Notes: generated from the letters alone by a model not told the origin. A stretch of 14,739 bases of DNA from Ga0077527 sp032128415 (GCA_032128415.1 JAQBGW010000156.1:1-14739), one strand, 5' to 3'. Positions 6,161 to 13,950 are shown, counted from the stretch's first letter. Made by a program: numbers and translations.

Positions 6161-7201
6161 TTATGTTTTTTTACGGTGAGTGCGTAACTGTGTAGCACTG
6201 ACTATGCGCCGCAGCGCATCGCTATAAGTCACGCCCGCAAAACACATGTTGTTACCCATCGCATGCGGATGCAGATCGGGATTGGCGTTCGCCTCAAGAA
6301 ATACCAGCCGACCGTCCGGCGTCAATCGATAATCGACGCGCCCGTAGTCACGCAGCTTCAGCGCATGGAAAATCGAACGACTGGCAGTTGCCACATCACG
6401 CACCAGGTTGCGCGAGAGTTTGGCCACGCGCCAGCGCACCCGCCAGCGATTGCGATAAGCACCGTCATTTTTGAGTTTGTATGAAGCAAACTCCGGCGCA
6501 CCACGCCCTTTGCGGCCGATCACCAGCTCGATCGCGGGCATGACCTCGGGCAAATTGCCGAGCAGCGCCACGTAGAGATCACTTCCCTCAATAAATTCCT
6601 CGCAGATCAGCGGCTCCGTCACACGCCGGCGCAGCACCCGCACCCGCTGCACCAGTTCGCGCTCGTTTTTCACCAGTGAATTAACGCGCACTTCGTCGGA
6701 GCCGTCTCCAAATTGCGGCTTGATAATCAGCGGGTATGGCACTCGCGGGTTACGAATCGGACCCTTGGCAGGAATCACAAAATATCGCGGAACAGCCACA
6801 CCAAGATCGGCGACGATGTGTTTGGACAACGCTTTGTCGCGCGCCAGCCGCAGGCCCACAGGCCCGGTGCCGGTATAAGGTATTCGCAGCAGATCGAGCA
6901 GCCCGGCAATCGCGGCGTCCTGACTGCGGTCGAGATCCACACTCTCGGTCAGATTAAACACCAGCCCGGGCTTCAACGTCCGCAACTCGCATATCGTCGG
7001 CTCTACTGCCGCATCAAACGGCACGACCGTGATGTTCAGGCGTCCGGCACGCAAAGCATCAAGCACGTAAGCCTCGACGCTGTTGCGCTCGGGCACGAAG
7101 CGCCCGGATATCCGGCGTTCACCGGCTTCGGCATCTACCAGCAGCACTGCATCGCACCGCACGACATCGACTTTTTTGCGGCGCTTCTTGTTTTCAGTCA
7201 T
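6161..7201 (-). CDS. ATP-grasp protein, D-alanine-D-alanine ligase-like
   Basis: This 346-residue cytoplasmic protein belongs to the D-Ala-D-Ala ligase-like ATP-grasp group, which joins a carboxylate to an amine or similar nucleophile through an acyl phosphate. Markers in order: PGLVFNLTES (78-87), IPYTGTGPVGLRLARDKALSK (107-127), the ATP-binding PLIIKPQFGDGSDEV (157-171), ICEEFIEGSDLYVALLG (199-215), and the Mg/ATP site DYGRVDYRLTPDGRLVFLEANANPDL (285-310) with Arg, Asp, Glu and Asn in the expected places. The N-terminus carries a basic stretch KKRRKK and is somewhat unlike Ddl. It is not a typical Ddl: the substrate loops differ and no cell-wall genes are nearby. The gene lies 29 bp after the M24 gene on the same strand and is probably the last member of the cluster that begins at 10665. 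No strong ribosome site is visible. Confidence 0.85.
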   Translation of the reverse strand: MTENKKRRKKVDVVRCDAVLLVDAEAGERRISGRFVPERNSVEAYVLDALRAGRLNITVVPFDAAVEPTICELRTLKPGLVFNLTESVDLDRSQDAAIAGLLDLLRIPYTGTGPVGLRLARDKALSKHIVADLGVAVPRYFVIPAKGPIRNPRVPYPLIIKPQFGDGSDEVRVNSLVKNERELVQRVRVLRRRVTEPLICEEFIEGSDLYVALLGNLPEVMPAIELVIGRKGRGAPEFASYKLKNDGAYRNRWRVRWRVAKLSRNLVRDVATASRSIFHALKLRDYGRVDYRLTPDGRLVFLEANANPDLHPHAMGNNMCFAGVTYSDALRRIVSATQLRTHRKKT

Positions 7202-7230
7202 GCGCAGATTTTAACAGTGCGCAGCACAGT

Positions 7231-8445
7231 TCAAATAATCTGACCGGCACGGAAACAGCCACGTGGCGCACCGTGCAGGCGTTCAAAACCGTCGCGGGTT
7301 ACACGAATCAATTCGCCCACCTGCACGCCGGCGCGCCTCGATTCATCGGCCTCGGTGGTAATCACGTTGGGTTGTATCACCAAAGTCATGTTTTCTTCGA
7401 GCGTCATGGCAGGCAACGTACCGGCCATGCGGCTTTTGGTGCCGACGATGGGCTGAAAATAGCCGCCACCAAAACCGTGCATCAGGTCATCGCACACCGT
7501 AAATCCATTTTCTTCAATCACGCCGGTCGCATCCAGAATTTGCTGCATGGTCGCACCATGGCGCACCACCTGCGTCACCGCATCGAATGCCGCCTCGGCG
7601 GTGATATGCAAATTTTTGTATAGCGCGGTCGGTTCGGCATCGACGGTAAAGGTACGCAGCACCTGCCCCGCGTAATCCCACCAGAATGCCGACAGTTCGC
7701 AGAACACCACGTCTCCGGATTGCACCTTGCGCGGCGAATGATGTTGCGGCGGCACAAAAATATCCGGCTGCGCCATCGGCGTGACGCCTATGTAATGAAT
7801 CATGGTTGTACCGCCATGCCTAATATAGGCGCTCTCGACGATGGCGCCCAGTTCGCGCTCGGTCAGTCCCGGCCGGCACTCCGCCACCAGCGCGCGCAGG
7901 CCCGCGTCGGACAACGCCGCACCAATGCGCAACCAGTCAATTTCCTCTTCAGACTTGATGGTGCGCAGCCACACGTAATCGGTGTCGAGCGAGACCATAT
8001 CGAATAGCGCTTCGAGCTGTCGGTATTTTGAAACGACCAGTGGACCGATGATGCCCACGCGCTTGGCACCCCGCCGCTTCAGCTCCTCTATAGTCTTGAC
8101 GATGCCTTGATGCTGTCCCCAACGCACATCGACACCCTGAGCGATTTTCCGGCCCAGCGGAAAATGGTTGTACCACTCCATGTGCATCAGCATCTGATCG
8201 CCGGGTTTGAAGATGACGTAGGCCTCGACCGTGCCCGGCCAACCGGTGACCCATTGCGGGGCATTGCCGGTACGGTGATCGGTCACCACCAGCAGGTGAT
8301 CACAACCCTGTCTGGCCATCGCCTCGGCCAGCGCCTGATGACGCCGCGCATACTCGGCATCGGAGAAGCGCGGATACTGCTGCCGCATGATCGCCTGCAA
8401 GCGCGGCTCAAGGTTTAGCGGGTTATCGGTTTCAATGTTGGTCAC
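7231..8445 (-). CDS. M24 (creatinase/prolidase-fold) protein lacking metal ligands
   Basis: This 404-residue cytoplasmic protein has an N-terminal creatinase-like domain (about 1-160) and a C-terminal pita-bread domain (about 165-400, beginning IKSEEEIDWLRIGAALSDAG). Of the five M24 metal ligands only His is clear (H323 in LMHGFGGGY). The positions normally Asp, Asp, Glu, Glu read E250 (CELS), Q261 (GQVLRTF), Q358 (VIQPN) and G377 (VQVGEL). Loss of metal ligands is known for creatinase, which hydrolyses creatine without metal using a His; H217 (MIHYIG) is a candidate equivalent. The GTG start at 8445 is supported by AAGGGA 7 nt upstream, and it overlaps the aldo/keto reductase stop by 4 nt (GTGA), so translation is probably coupled. 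Substrate is unknown; an amide or amidine rather than an X-Pro peptide is my inference. Confidence 0.85.
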   Translation of the reverse strand: MTNIETDNPLNLEPRLQAIMRQQYPRFSDAEYARRHQALAEAMARQGCDHLLVVTDHRTGNAPQWVTGWPGTVEAYVIFKPGDQMLMHMEWYNHFPLGRKIAQGVDVRWGQHQGIVKTIEELKRRGAKRVGIIGPLVVSKYRQLEALFDMVSLDTDYVWLRTIKSEEEIDWLRIGAALSDAGLRALVAECRPGLTERELGAIVESAYIRHGGTTMIHYIGVTPMAQPDIFVPPQHHSPRKVQSGDVVFCELSAFWWDYAGQVLRTFTVDAEPTALYKNLHITAEAAFDAVTQVVRHGATMQQILDATGVIEENGFTVCDDLMHGFGGGYFQPIVGTKSRMAGTLPAMTLEENMTLVIQPNVITTEADESRRAGVQVGELIRVTRDGFERLHGAPRGCFRAGQII

Positions 8446-9425
8446 AGTCCCATCCCTTTCAGAAGATGCGGCGCGTAGCGGGCACCAGCGCCGGCACCTG
8501 CAGAAAAAATATCATTAAGTTCAGCACGGGCATCAGCGGGCAATTCCAATTCAGCAGCCGCCGCATTGAGTTCGACATTGGCCGCACGATTGGTGCCGGG
8601 TATCGGCACGATGAAATCTCCCTGCGCCAGCAACCAGGCCAATGCGGTCTGGGCGGTGGTTGCCGCCACATTTTGAGCGACCACTTCCAGTCGTTTGACC
8701 AATTCAACGTTACGCGCGAGATTTTCCGGCAGAAACCGCGGGTGTTTTCGCCGGCGGTCATTCTTCGGCAAATCATCGACACTCTTGATATTACCGGTCA
8801 ACAGGCCGCGCCCCAGCGGCGCATATGCCACGTAGCCCACCCCGAGCTTCCTGCACGCCGGCAGCATCTCCTCCTCTGCATCGCGACACCACAGTGAGTA
8901 CTCCGTCTGCAATACGGTCACCGGAAACTCCTGATGCGCACGCTGCAGCGTGTTGACCCCGGCTTCGCACAGCCCTACCCAGCGCACTTTGCCGCGGGTC
9001 ACCAGATCACCCATCGCTCCCACTGTTTCTGCTATGGGCACGTTGGGATCCACGCGATGCAGATAATAAATGTCGATGACATCGGTACCCAGCCGCTGCA
9101 GACTGGCATCACAACATTGCCGCACATACTCCGGCCGACCGTCCGTACCTTTGCTGCCATCGGGCAGATCGATGTTGCCGAACTTTGAAGCGATCAGCAC
9201 CTGCTTGCGCTGTCCCTTCAGCGCGCGTCCCAGCAATATTTCGTGACGTCCCTGCCAATAGGCATCCGAGGTATCGAACAGGTTGATACCGAGATCGAGT
9301 GCGCGCGCAATTGCGGCATTGAACTCTACCTCCAGTGGCTCACCAAACTGTACCGGTTGGGCGCCGCGCCCCATGCTGATGGCCGAAACCTCCGGGCCGT
9401 TTTTTCCAAGTCGCCGGTATTTCAT
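8442..9425 (-). CDS. Aldo/keto reductase
   Basis: This 327-residue, NAD(P)H-dependent aldo/keto reductase has a TIM-barrel fold and acts in the cytoplasm. The catalytic tetrad is complete: D51 and Y56 in NLFDTSDAYW, K81 in IASKFGN, and H123 in YYLHRVD. The family N-terminus (MKYRRLGKNGPEVSAISMG) and the C-terminal cofactor region (IVPIPGTNRAANVELNAAA) are present. The start lies 1 nt after the stop codon of the beta-propeller gene (TGATATG), without its own ribosome site, so translational coupling is likely. Its stop overlaps the M24 start. Substrate cannot be told from sequence; sugar, aldehyde and keto-acid substrates are all known in the family. Confidence 0.93.
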   Translation of the reverse strand: MKYRRLGKNGPEVSAISMGRGAQPVQFGEPLEVEFNAAIARALDLGINLFDTSDAYWQGRHEILLGRALKGQRKQVLIASKFGNIDLPDGSKGTDGRPEYVRQCCDASLQRLGTDVIDIYYLHRVDPNVPIAETVGAMGDLVTRGKVRWVGLCEAGVNTLQRAHQEFPVTVLQTEYSLWCRDAEEEMLPACRKLGVGYVAYAPLGRGLLTGNIKSVDDLPKNDRRRKHPRFLPENLARNVELVKRLEVVAQNVAATTAQTALAWLLAQGDFIVPIPGTNRAANVELNAAAAELELPADARAELNDIFSAGAGAGARYAPHLLKGMGL

Positions 9426-9426
9426 A

Positions 9427-10665
9427 TCAATGCAACGATAGCGTGCCAGTTAATCGGCCGGCCTGCAGATCAACGCAGGCGACATGATCATCCACCGAAC
9501 ACCCGACAAATGCCTGCCCGGCGTTGCCCACCATGAACGCAGTATGTGACGAACCGAGACCAACCTCTACTCGCGCAATCTCAACATGTTTATCGGCATC
9601 GTAAATACGAAGAAATTTCGATGCAAACCCGGTAGCAACAACATACCGGCCATCCGGTGATACATCAAGACCGTGCGGATAAGCCTCGGTTGGCAACAAA
9701 GCCTTGCGCTGCAGCGTTGTTGCATCAAACACCGCAAGTGTGTCGTCAAGAAAGTTCGCGACGTACACCCAGCGACCGTCGGGTGAAATGTCGATCGCGT
9801 GCGCCCAACCCCCGCTTTTAGCCTGACTGACAGGCTCACCCTCTGCCGTAATGCAACTGATTGTGCCGTCCCAACTGTTGGCCGAATAAATGCGAGTGCC
9901 GTCCGGATGGGCCACCAAGTGTGATGGGCCGTGGCCGACCGCACAGCGCCCTGCAATCTGTCCATCACTCAGCCGCACCTTGACCACGACCGCGTCGCCC
10001 GCACAGGGCACAAATACATATTCGCCAGAGGCGGTCACCAGCGGATCATGGGGATATATCCCGACCTCGATAGTCTGCGCTTGATACCCCCGTGCATGCG
10101 GCCGGGCGATGGTCAATGTGCCCGACGCACCGCCAGTCACGCACACTACACCGTCGTCCGACACCACCGGCAATTGCGGCATACCAGGCGCCGCCCATCG
10201 TTGCTCGACCACAAGATCGGCCGCGCGCAACGCCAACACTTCATTCGATCCCGGGTCGGCCACGAACAACCGGCCTGCTTTTGCATCCAGCGCCAGATGC
10301 GATGCCTGGATTGCAACTTGGCTGGTAGCGGCGACATGACGTGTCACGCCATCAATACGCGCTACGCGCTTAGCTCGCTCACAAACCCAGATCGAACCAT
10401 CAGGCCCGCTTAGCAGATGATGCACACCGGGAACCGAACCCTGTGCAGGTGCTGTCCCGCGCCGACCCTCGATCCGCCAGCCGCCGGCACTCCCCGGAGT
10501 TGCCCGATGACGCACACCGGCCTCGAGCAGCCACATGCGCAACCCCATCGGATAGTCATCGAGCCAGACATCGAAGCATGCCCCGGTCTGCAACGTATTG
10601 AAGTGTGCGATTACAGCCTTGCCCACTTCAGCACCGCGTTTGCCGCGACAATCAAGCATCGTCAC
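9427..10665 (-). CDS. DUF2249/TusA-like domain fused to a YVTN beta-propeller
   Basis: This 412-residue protein has two parts. Residues about 4-70 resemble DUF2249/TusA-like domains: LDCRGKRGAEVGKAVIAHF, then GACFDVWLDDYPMGLRMWLLEAG, then GGWRIEGRR. The Cys in LDCRG differs in position from the CPxP Cys of TusA. Residues about 85-412 form a beta-propeller of YVTN/lactonase-like repeats, with recurring blades such as VAHPDGTRIYSANSWDGTI, DISPDGRWVYVANFLDDTL and DVSPDGRYVVATGFASKFL. No signal peptide is seen, so it is probably cytoplasmic, unusual for YVTN propellers. The start is GTG 10665 (GAGGA at 10670-10674, 4 nt spacing) or ATG 10659 (10 nt spacing). It is the first gene of the minus-strand cluster ending at 6161. 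Its role may be ligand binding or scaffolding; no enzymatic residues can be assigned. Confidence 0.75.
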   Translation of the reverse strand: MTMLDCRGKRGAEVGKAVIAHFNTLQTGACFDVWLDDYPMGLRMWLLEAGVRHRATPGSAGGWRIEGRRGTAPAQGSVPGVHHLLSGPDGSIWVCERAKRVARIDGVTRHVAATSQVAIQASHLALDAKAGRLFVADPGSNEVLALRAADLVVEQRWAAPGMPQLPVVSDDGVVCVTGGASGTLTIARPHARGYQAQTIEVGIYPHDPLVTASGEYVFVPCAGDAVVVKVRLSDGQIAGRCAVGHGPSHLVAHPDGTRIYSANSWDGTISCITAEGEPVSQAKSGGWAHAIDISPDGRWVYVANFLDDTLAVFDATTLQRKALLPTEAYPHGLDVSPDGRYVVATGFASKFLRIYDADKHVEIARVEVGLGSSHTAFMVGNAGQAFVGCSVDDHVACVDLQAGRLTGTLSLH

Positions 10666-10682
10666 ATTTTCCTCGTGCAGAT

Positions 10683-10699
10683 TATCTGTACCGCAGATA
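10683..10699. promoter_or_regulatory. Short inverted repeat upstream of the four-gene cluster, possible operator
   Basis: TATCTG (10683-10688) and CAGATA (10694-10699) form a perfect 6-bp inverted repeat with a 5-nt spacer. It lies 17 bp upstream of the GTG start of the propeller gene, where a repressor or activator dimer could bind. It is short enough to be chance. Confidence 0.3.
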
Positions 10700-10775
10700 C
10701 ATCCCGCTGACTTACGGTCATGAGCCCGGATACGGCCAGGGTTTTCACATTGCAGTCACTTGCCAATAACAAAAC

Positions 10776-10798
10776 GGGCGGCGCAATCAGCGCCGCCC
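10776..10798 (-). terminator. Intrinsic terminator of the second Bug gene
   Basis: A perfect 9-bp GC stem (GGGCGGCGC, 10776-10784, with 10790-10798) has a 5-nt loop. Read on the minus strand it is followed by a T-rich tract (GTTTTGTTATT). It begins 25 bp after the stop codon of the Bug gene and separates it from the downstream cluster. Confidence 0.85.
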
Positions 10799-10823
10799 AC
10801 AAGTCTTCAATTGGCGAACCAGA

Positions 10824-11783
10824 TTACCGCGGTTTGATGCCGGCAGCTTTTAGAAGTTCGGATGAGCTCTTGATTTCCGCGCGAACAAATTTTGAAAATT
10901 GCGCGGGTGTCATGTCTATCGTCTCATTGCCCAGTGCCACCAGTTTTGCATGCACGACCGGATCGTGTGCTGCAGCCTTGATCGATGCCGCGATCTTGTT
11001 GATGACCGGCTGCGGCACGCCCGTCTGCGCCCAGATGCCGAACCACAACGAGAAATCAAATCCCGGCACGCCGGATTCCGCAATCGTGGGCATGTTGGGC
11101 AGCACTCCGGAACGTTTGGCCGTGGAGACCGCAAGCCCGCGCACCCTGCCGCTCTGGATGAAGCCCAGAACGGCCGATATCGGTGCAAAATAGAAATCAA
11201 CACGACCACCGACCACGTCGATCAGCACCTCTCCCGATCCCTTATAAGGGATGTGGTTCATCTTGATTTTACTCTCGAAGCTGAATTTTTCGAGGTTCAT
11301 GTGCGTCCCGCTACCGATGCCGGCAGACGCAAAATTAATCGCGCCCGGCTTGGCTTTGGCTGCGCTGATCAGATCCTTCACCGACTTGTAGCTCGAATTG
11401 GGACTGGTCACCAGCACATTGGGTTGTTGCGCCAGCATGCCGATATCGACAAAATCCTTCAAGGTGTCATACGGCAGCTTGGCATACAGGGCCGGGTTGA
11501 CGGACTGCCCCGATGAATGCATCAGTAGCGTGTAACCGTCGGGATTTGCGCGGGCCGCCACACCTGCGGCTATGGTGCCGCCAGCGCCGCCGCGATTGTC
11601 GGCCAACACGGTCTGGCCCCACATTTCCGTCCATTTGTTGGTGTAGAGACGACCCACGATGTCGGTCGAGCTGCCCGGCGGAAATGCCACAATAAAGCGC
11701 ACCGGTTTGGTCGGGAATTCCGCTGCCCAACTCTGGGTTGCGATCATCGCAAAAGCGGCCATCACCCATTTGACTGACTTCAT
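10824..11783 (-). CDS. Bug/TctC-family tripartite tricarboxylate solute-binding protein
   Basis: This 319-residue periplasmic binding protein of the Bug family is the second in the window. The signal peptide is MKSVKWVMAAFAMIATQSWA, cleaved before AEFPTKPVRF. Family segments follow: IVAFPPGSSTDIVGRL, VLADNRGGAGGTIAAGVAA, NPDGYTLLMHS, and IPYKGSGEVLIDVVGGRVDFYF. The frame is open to an ATG at 11861, but the start at 11783 is chosen because AGGAG lies 8 nt upstream and the signal peptide then begins correctly. A strong terminator follows, so it is probably transcribed alone. No TctA or TctB is in the window. It differs clearly from the protein at 916-1890, so the two are paralogues and not a recent duplication. 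Confidence 0.94.
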   Translation of the reverse strand: MKSVKWVMAAFAMIATQSWAAEFPTKPVRFIVAFPPGSSTDIVGRLYTNKWTEMWGQTVLADNRGGAGGTIAAGVAARANPDGYTLLMHSSGQSVNPALYAKLPYDTLKDFVDIGMLAQQPNVLVTSPNSSYKSVKDLISAAKAKPGAINFASAGIGSGTHMNLEKFSFESKIKMNHIPYKGSGEVLIDVVGGRVDFYFAPISAVLGFIQSGRVRGLAVSTAKRSGVLPNMPTIAESGVPGFDFSLWFGIWAQTGVPQPVINKIAASIKAAAHDPVVHAKLVALGNETIDMTPAQFSKFVRAEIKSSSELLKAAGIKPR

Positions 11784-11791
11784 GCCTAATG

Positions 11792-11796
11792 CTCCT
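11792..11796 (-). promoter_or_regulatory. Ribosome binding site deciding the start at 11783
   Basis: AGGAG on the minus strand, 8 nt before the ATG at 11783. It favours this start over the upstream in-frame ATG at 11861. Confidence 0.75.
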
Positions 11797-11983
11797 GTTA
11801 AATATAGAGAACGACTCGCCAACGACATCCGCATGTTCAGCCTTGAGGATGCCGGATGCACAAACCTGGGATCGTCGTGGTGCCGGGAAATCGCGCCCAG
11901 TTTAACCGTTCCCGGTCAAAGTTTGAACCATGTTGCAAAATATCGAGCCCGTCCACACCTCGCCACAATGGCACATCTGTGGG

Positions 11984-12025
11984 AATAAATAGGGTCAGTG
12001 TAACTTTTCCCTGGCCCTATTTATT
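11984..12025. repeat. REP-like hairpin with GGGTCAG motif
   Basis: AATAAATAGGGTCAG (11984-11998) pairs with CTGGCCCTATTTATT (12011-12025) at 14 of 15 positions, the exception being a T-G pair. The loop is 12 nt (TGTAACTTTTCC). The A/T-rich lower and G/C-rich upper stem and the GGGTCAG core resemble REP elements mobilised by RAYT (Y1-type) transposases; this link is from memory and not proven. No transposase is nearby. It lies 61 bp after the ABC ATPase stop and could also act as a transcript end structure. Confidence 0.6.
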
Positions 12026-12086
12026 TCAACCTCCTGTTATGTTTTAAACGCCAACCGGCAGACCATACCTTGCGGCACCGCCTACC

Positions 12087-12875
12087 TCACACATTGAACT
12101 CAGCTTCCTTGGCTTCCTGCATCAGCGTACTCCAGACATGCTCACGCAGTTCAGCAAAACGCGGCAGCAGGAGCGTAGCGCGATCACGCGGTCGCGGCAG
12201 ATCCACCTTGATGATTTCATGCACGCTGCTGGGCCGGCCTTTCAACACCAATACCCGGTCACCCATCAGCACCGCTTCGTCAATCGCATGGGTCACAAAG
12301 ACCATGGTCGTCGGCCGTGACTCCCAAATGCGCAACATTTCAAACTGGAGAATTTCGCGGGTCTGCGCATCCACTGCGCCAAACGGTTCATCCATCAGCA
12401 GTACGCGCGGCTCCACCGCCAATGCGCGCGCCAGACCACAGCGTTGCTGCATGCCGCCGGATATCTGGTACGGATAATAGTGCTCAAAGCCGGCGAGGCC
12501 GACGAGATTGAGGTATTCCGGTACCTTGGCGTCGATCTCCGCGCGCGATACCCCGGCCAGTTTCAGGCCGTAGGCGATGTTGTCGTAGACGGTTTTCCAC
12601 GGAAACAGCCCGAAATGCTGAAACACCATTGCTACGCCGGCGCGAGGCTCAACAATGCGTTCACCCTCCACCTGGATCTCACCCTCGCTCAGCGGCATCA
12701 ACCCGTCAATGCAACGCAACAAGGTCGTTTTGCCGCAGCCCGACGGGCCGATGATCGCAAGTACTTCGCGCTCACCCACCGAAAGATCGACATCGCGAAA
12801 GACCTGCAGTGAGCCAAATCTTTTGCCTGCACCCGTCACCACAATGCGTGGTTGTATCTGCTGCGTGCTGTTCAC
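12087..12875 (-). CDS. ABC transporter ATP-binding protein, SsuB/TauB type
   Basis: This 262-residue ATPase belongs to the nitrate/sulfonate/taurine importer class. All nucleotide-binding motifs are intact: Walker A GPSGCGKTT (43-51), Q-loop Q86 in VFQHFGLFPW, signature ISGGMQQR (138-145), Walker B VLLMDEP (158-164), D-loop and switch H196 (FVTHAIDEA). The class-typical FGLFPWKTVYDNIAYGL segment is present. The GTG start is supported by a GGAGGGG site (12881-12887) 5 nt upstream. Its cognate permease and binding protein are not in the window: both flanking genes are of other families, and the downstream Bug protein belongs to a different transporter type. It may energise a permease encoded elsewhere. 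Confidence 0.93.
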   Translation of the reverse strand: MNSTQQIQPRIVVTGAGKRFGSLQVFRDVDLSVGEREVLAIIGPSGCGKTTLLRCIDGLMPLSEGEIQVEGERIVEPRAGVAMVFQHFGLFPWKTVYDNIAYGLKLAGVSRAEIDAKVPEYLNLVGLAGFEHYYPYQISGGMQQRCGLARALAVEPRVLLMDEPFGAVDAQTREILQFEMLRIWESRPTTMVFVTHAIDEAVLMGDRVLVLKGRPSSVHEIIKVDLPRPRDRATLLLPRFAELREHVWSTLMQEAKEAEFNV

Positions 12876-12924
12876 CTGTTCCCCTCCAACTTTGTATCGT
12901 TAACGTCTCTATTTTCTTCCTGAT

Positions 12925-12944
12925 CAGGGTAGGCGCTCACCCTG
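12925..12944. other. Short hairpin between dehydrogenase and ABC genes
   Basis: CAGGGT (12925-12930) and ACCCTG (12939-12944) form a 6-bp stem with an 8-nt loop in the 122-bp gap after the dehydrogenase stop. With no T-run on the minus strand it is only a weak terminator candidate. Confidence 0.3.
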
Positions 12945-12997
12945 CCGTCGTCAAACATTCAGCTATTTCATGACCCGCACTTACGCAGGTCACCGGG

Positions 12998-13924
12998 TTA
13001 CGACAGACCGTCACCCACATCTACGTTCTCACTTTTCAATTCAATTCCCGAAGCCTTGGCCTGCAGCAACAGCAGTTGCGAAAAATCCTGATCGTAACCA
13101 TGCCCGATCAGCGTCTGCACCATGTCGCGGGCAGTCGCGGTGGTCGGCATTGGCACCCCATAAGTGCGCCCGGCAGCCAATCCCAAATCGATGTCCTTAC
13201 GCAGCAGTTCCGGCGTAAAGGTCACGTGAAAATCAAGATTGGACAGTGCCGGGGTTTTGTATGCGGTGAACATCGAACCCATGACGCTTTTGTTGAGAAA
13301 ATCGAGGAAAGCATGGCGTTTCATGCCGGCCTTTTCAGCAAGTACCGTGATTTCGCACAGGTTCTGGGTCACTACGCCCAACATCACGTTGTGGCAGATT
13401 TTGGCGATACGCGACAGTTCTCCATCGCCAACATAGGACACCCCTTGCCCTATGGCTTCGAGGTAGGGCGCAACCGCATCAAAAGCGTCCTGAGGGCCCG
13501 AAGCAACCACGGTCAATTTACCGGCCTTGATCACCTTGGCATTGCCTGACACCGGTGAGGCAAGCATCTTGATGTTCTTCGCTGCGAGTTTGGCGCGGAT
13601 CTCGGCGGATTCTTCGAGGGATATTGAAGTGCTGTCGACAATGATTTTCGGCGCGCCGCCCGCGGACAACACACCATTCGACCCGAACAGCACTTCCTTG
13701 ACGTCCTTGCCGGCGGACACCATGGTAAACACGATGTCGCAGCCCACGAGATCCGTCAGCTTATCCGCAATTTTTGCGCCGGATTTGACCAGCGGTTCGG
13801 CCTTCGCCCGCGTGCGGTTCCAGACGGTGATGTCGCAACCGGCTTTCGCCAGACGCTCGGCCATTGCATAACCCATGCGGCCGATGCCGATCCAACCGAG
13901 CTTGTGTTGTTTCATGTTTGCCAT
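12998..13924 (-). CDS. NAD(P)-dependent beta-hydroxyacid dehydrogenase (3-hydroxyisobutyrate dehydrogenase-like)
   Basis: This 308-residue cytoplasmic dehydrogenase oxidises a 3-hydroxy acid or reduces the matching semialdehyde. The Rossmann motif is GIGRMG (13-18), within LGWIGIGRMGYAMAERL. It is followed by IVDSTSISLEES (95-106), the substrate loop SPVSGN (123-128; commonly SGG in the family), and the catalytic region KICHNVMLG with Lys175 and Asn179. The C-terminal all-alpha domain contains FTPELLRKDIDLGL. The start at 13924 has AAGGA (13931-13935) at 6 nt spacing. A short basic tract does not resemble an export signal. The actual substrate (3-hydroxyisobutyrate, tartronate semialdehyde or another) is not fixed by these motifs; the Gly-to-Asn change in the substrate loop suggests deviation from classic HIBADH. 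Confidence 0.9.
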   Translation of the reverse strand: MANMKQHKLGWIGIGRMGYAMAERLAKAGCDITVWNRTRAKAEPLVKSGAKIADKLTDLVGCDIVFTMVSAGKDVKEVLFGSNGVLSAGGAPKIIVDSTSISLEESAEIRAKLAAKNIKMLASPVSGNAKVIKAGKLTVVASGPQDAFDAVAPYLEAIGQGVSYVGDGELSRIAKICHNVMLGVVTQNLCEITVLAEKAGMKRHAFLDFLNKSVMGSMFTAYKTPALSNLDFHVTFTPELLRKDIDLGLAAGRTYGVPMPTTATARDMVQTLIGHGYDQDFSQLLLLQAKASGIELKSENVDVGDGLS

Positions 13925-13950
13925 TTCAATTCCTTAAAAAATCAAAAGCA

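Larger units (their letters stand above)
11784..12086. other. 303-bp intergenic region
   Basis: Apart from the ribosome site at 11792-11796 and the hairpin repeat at 11984-12025, I see no gene here. It should hold the promoter of the Bug gene and the 3' end of the ABC ATPase transcript, but no confident -35/-10 pair is visible. Short plus-strand frames across it have no ribosome site or recognisable content. Confidence 0.6.
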
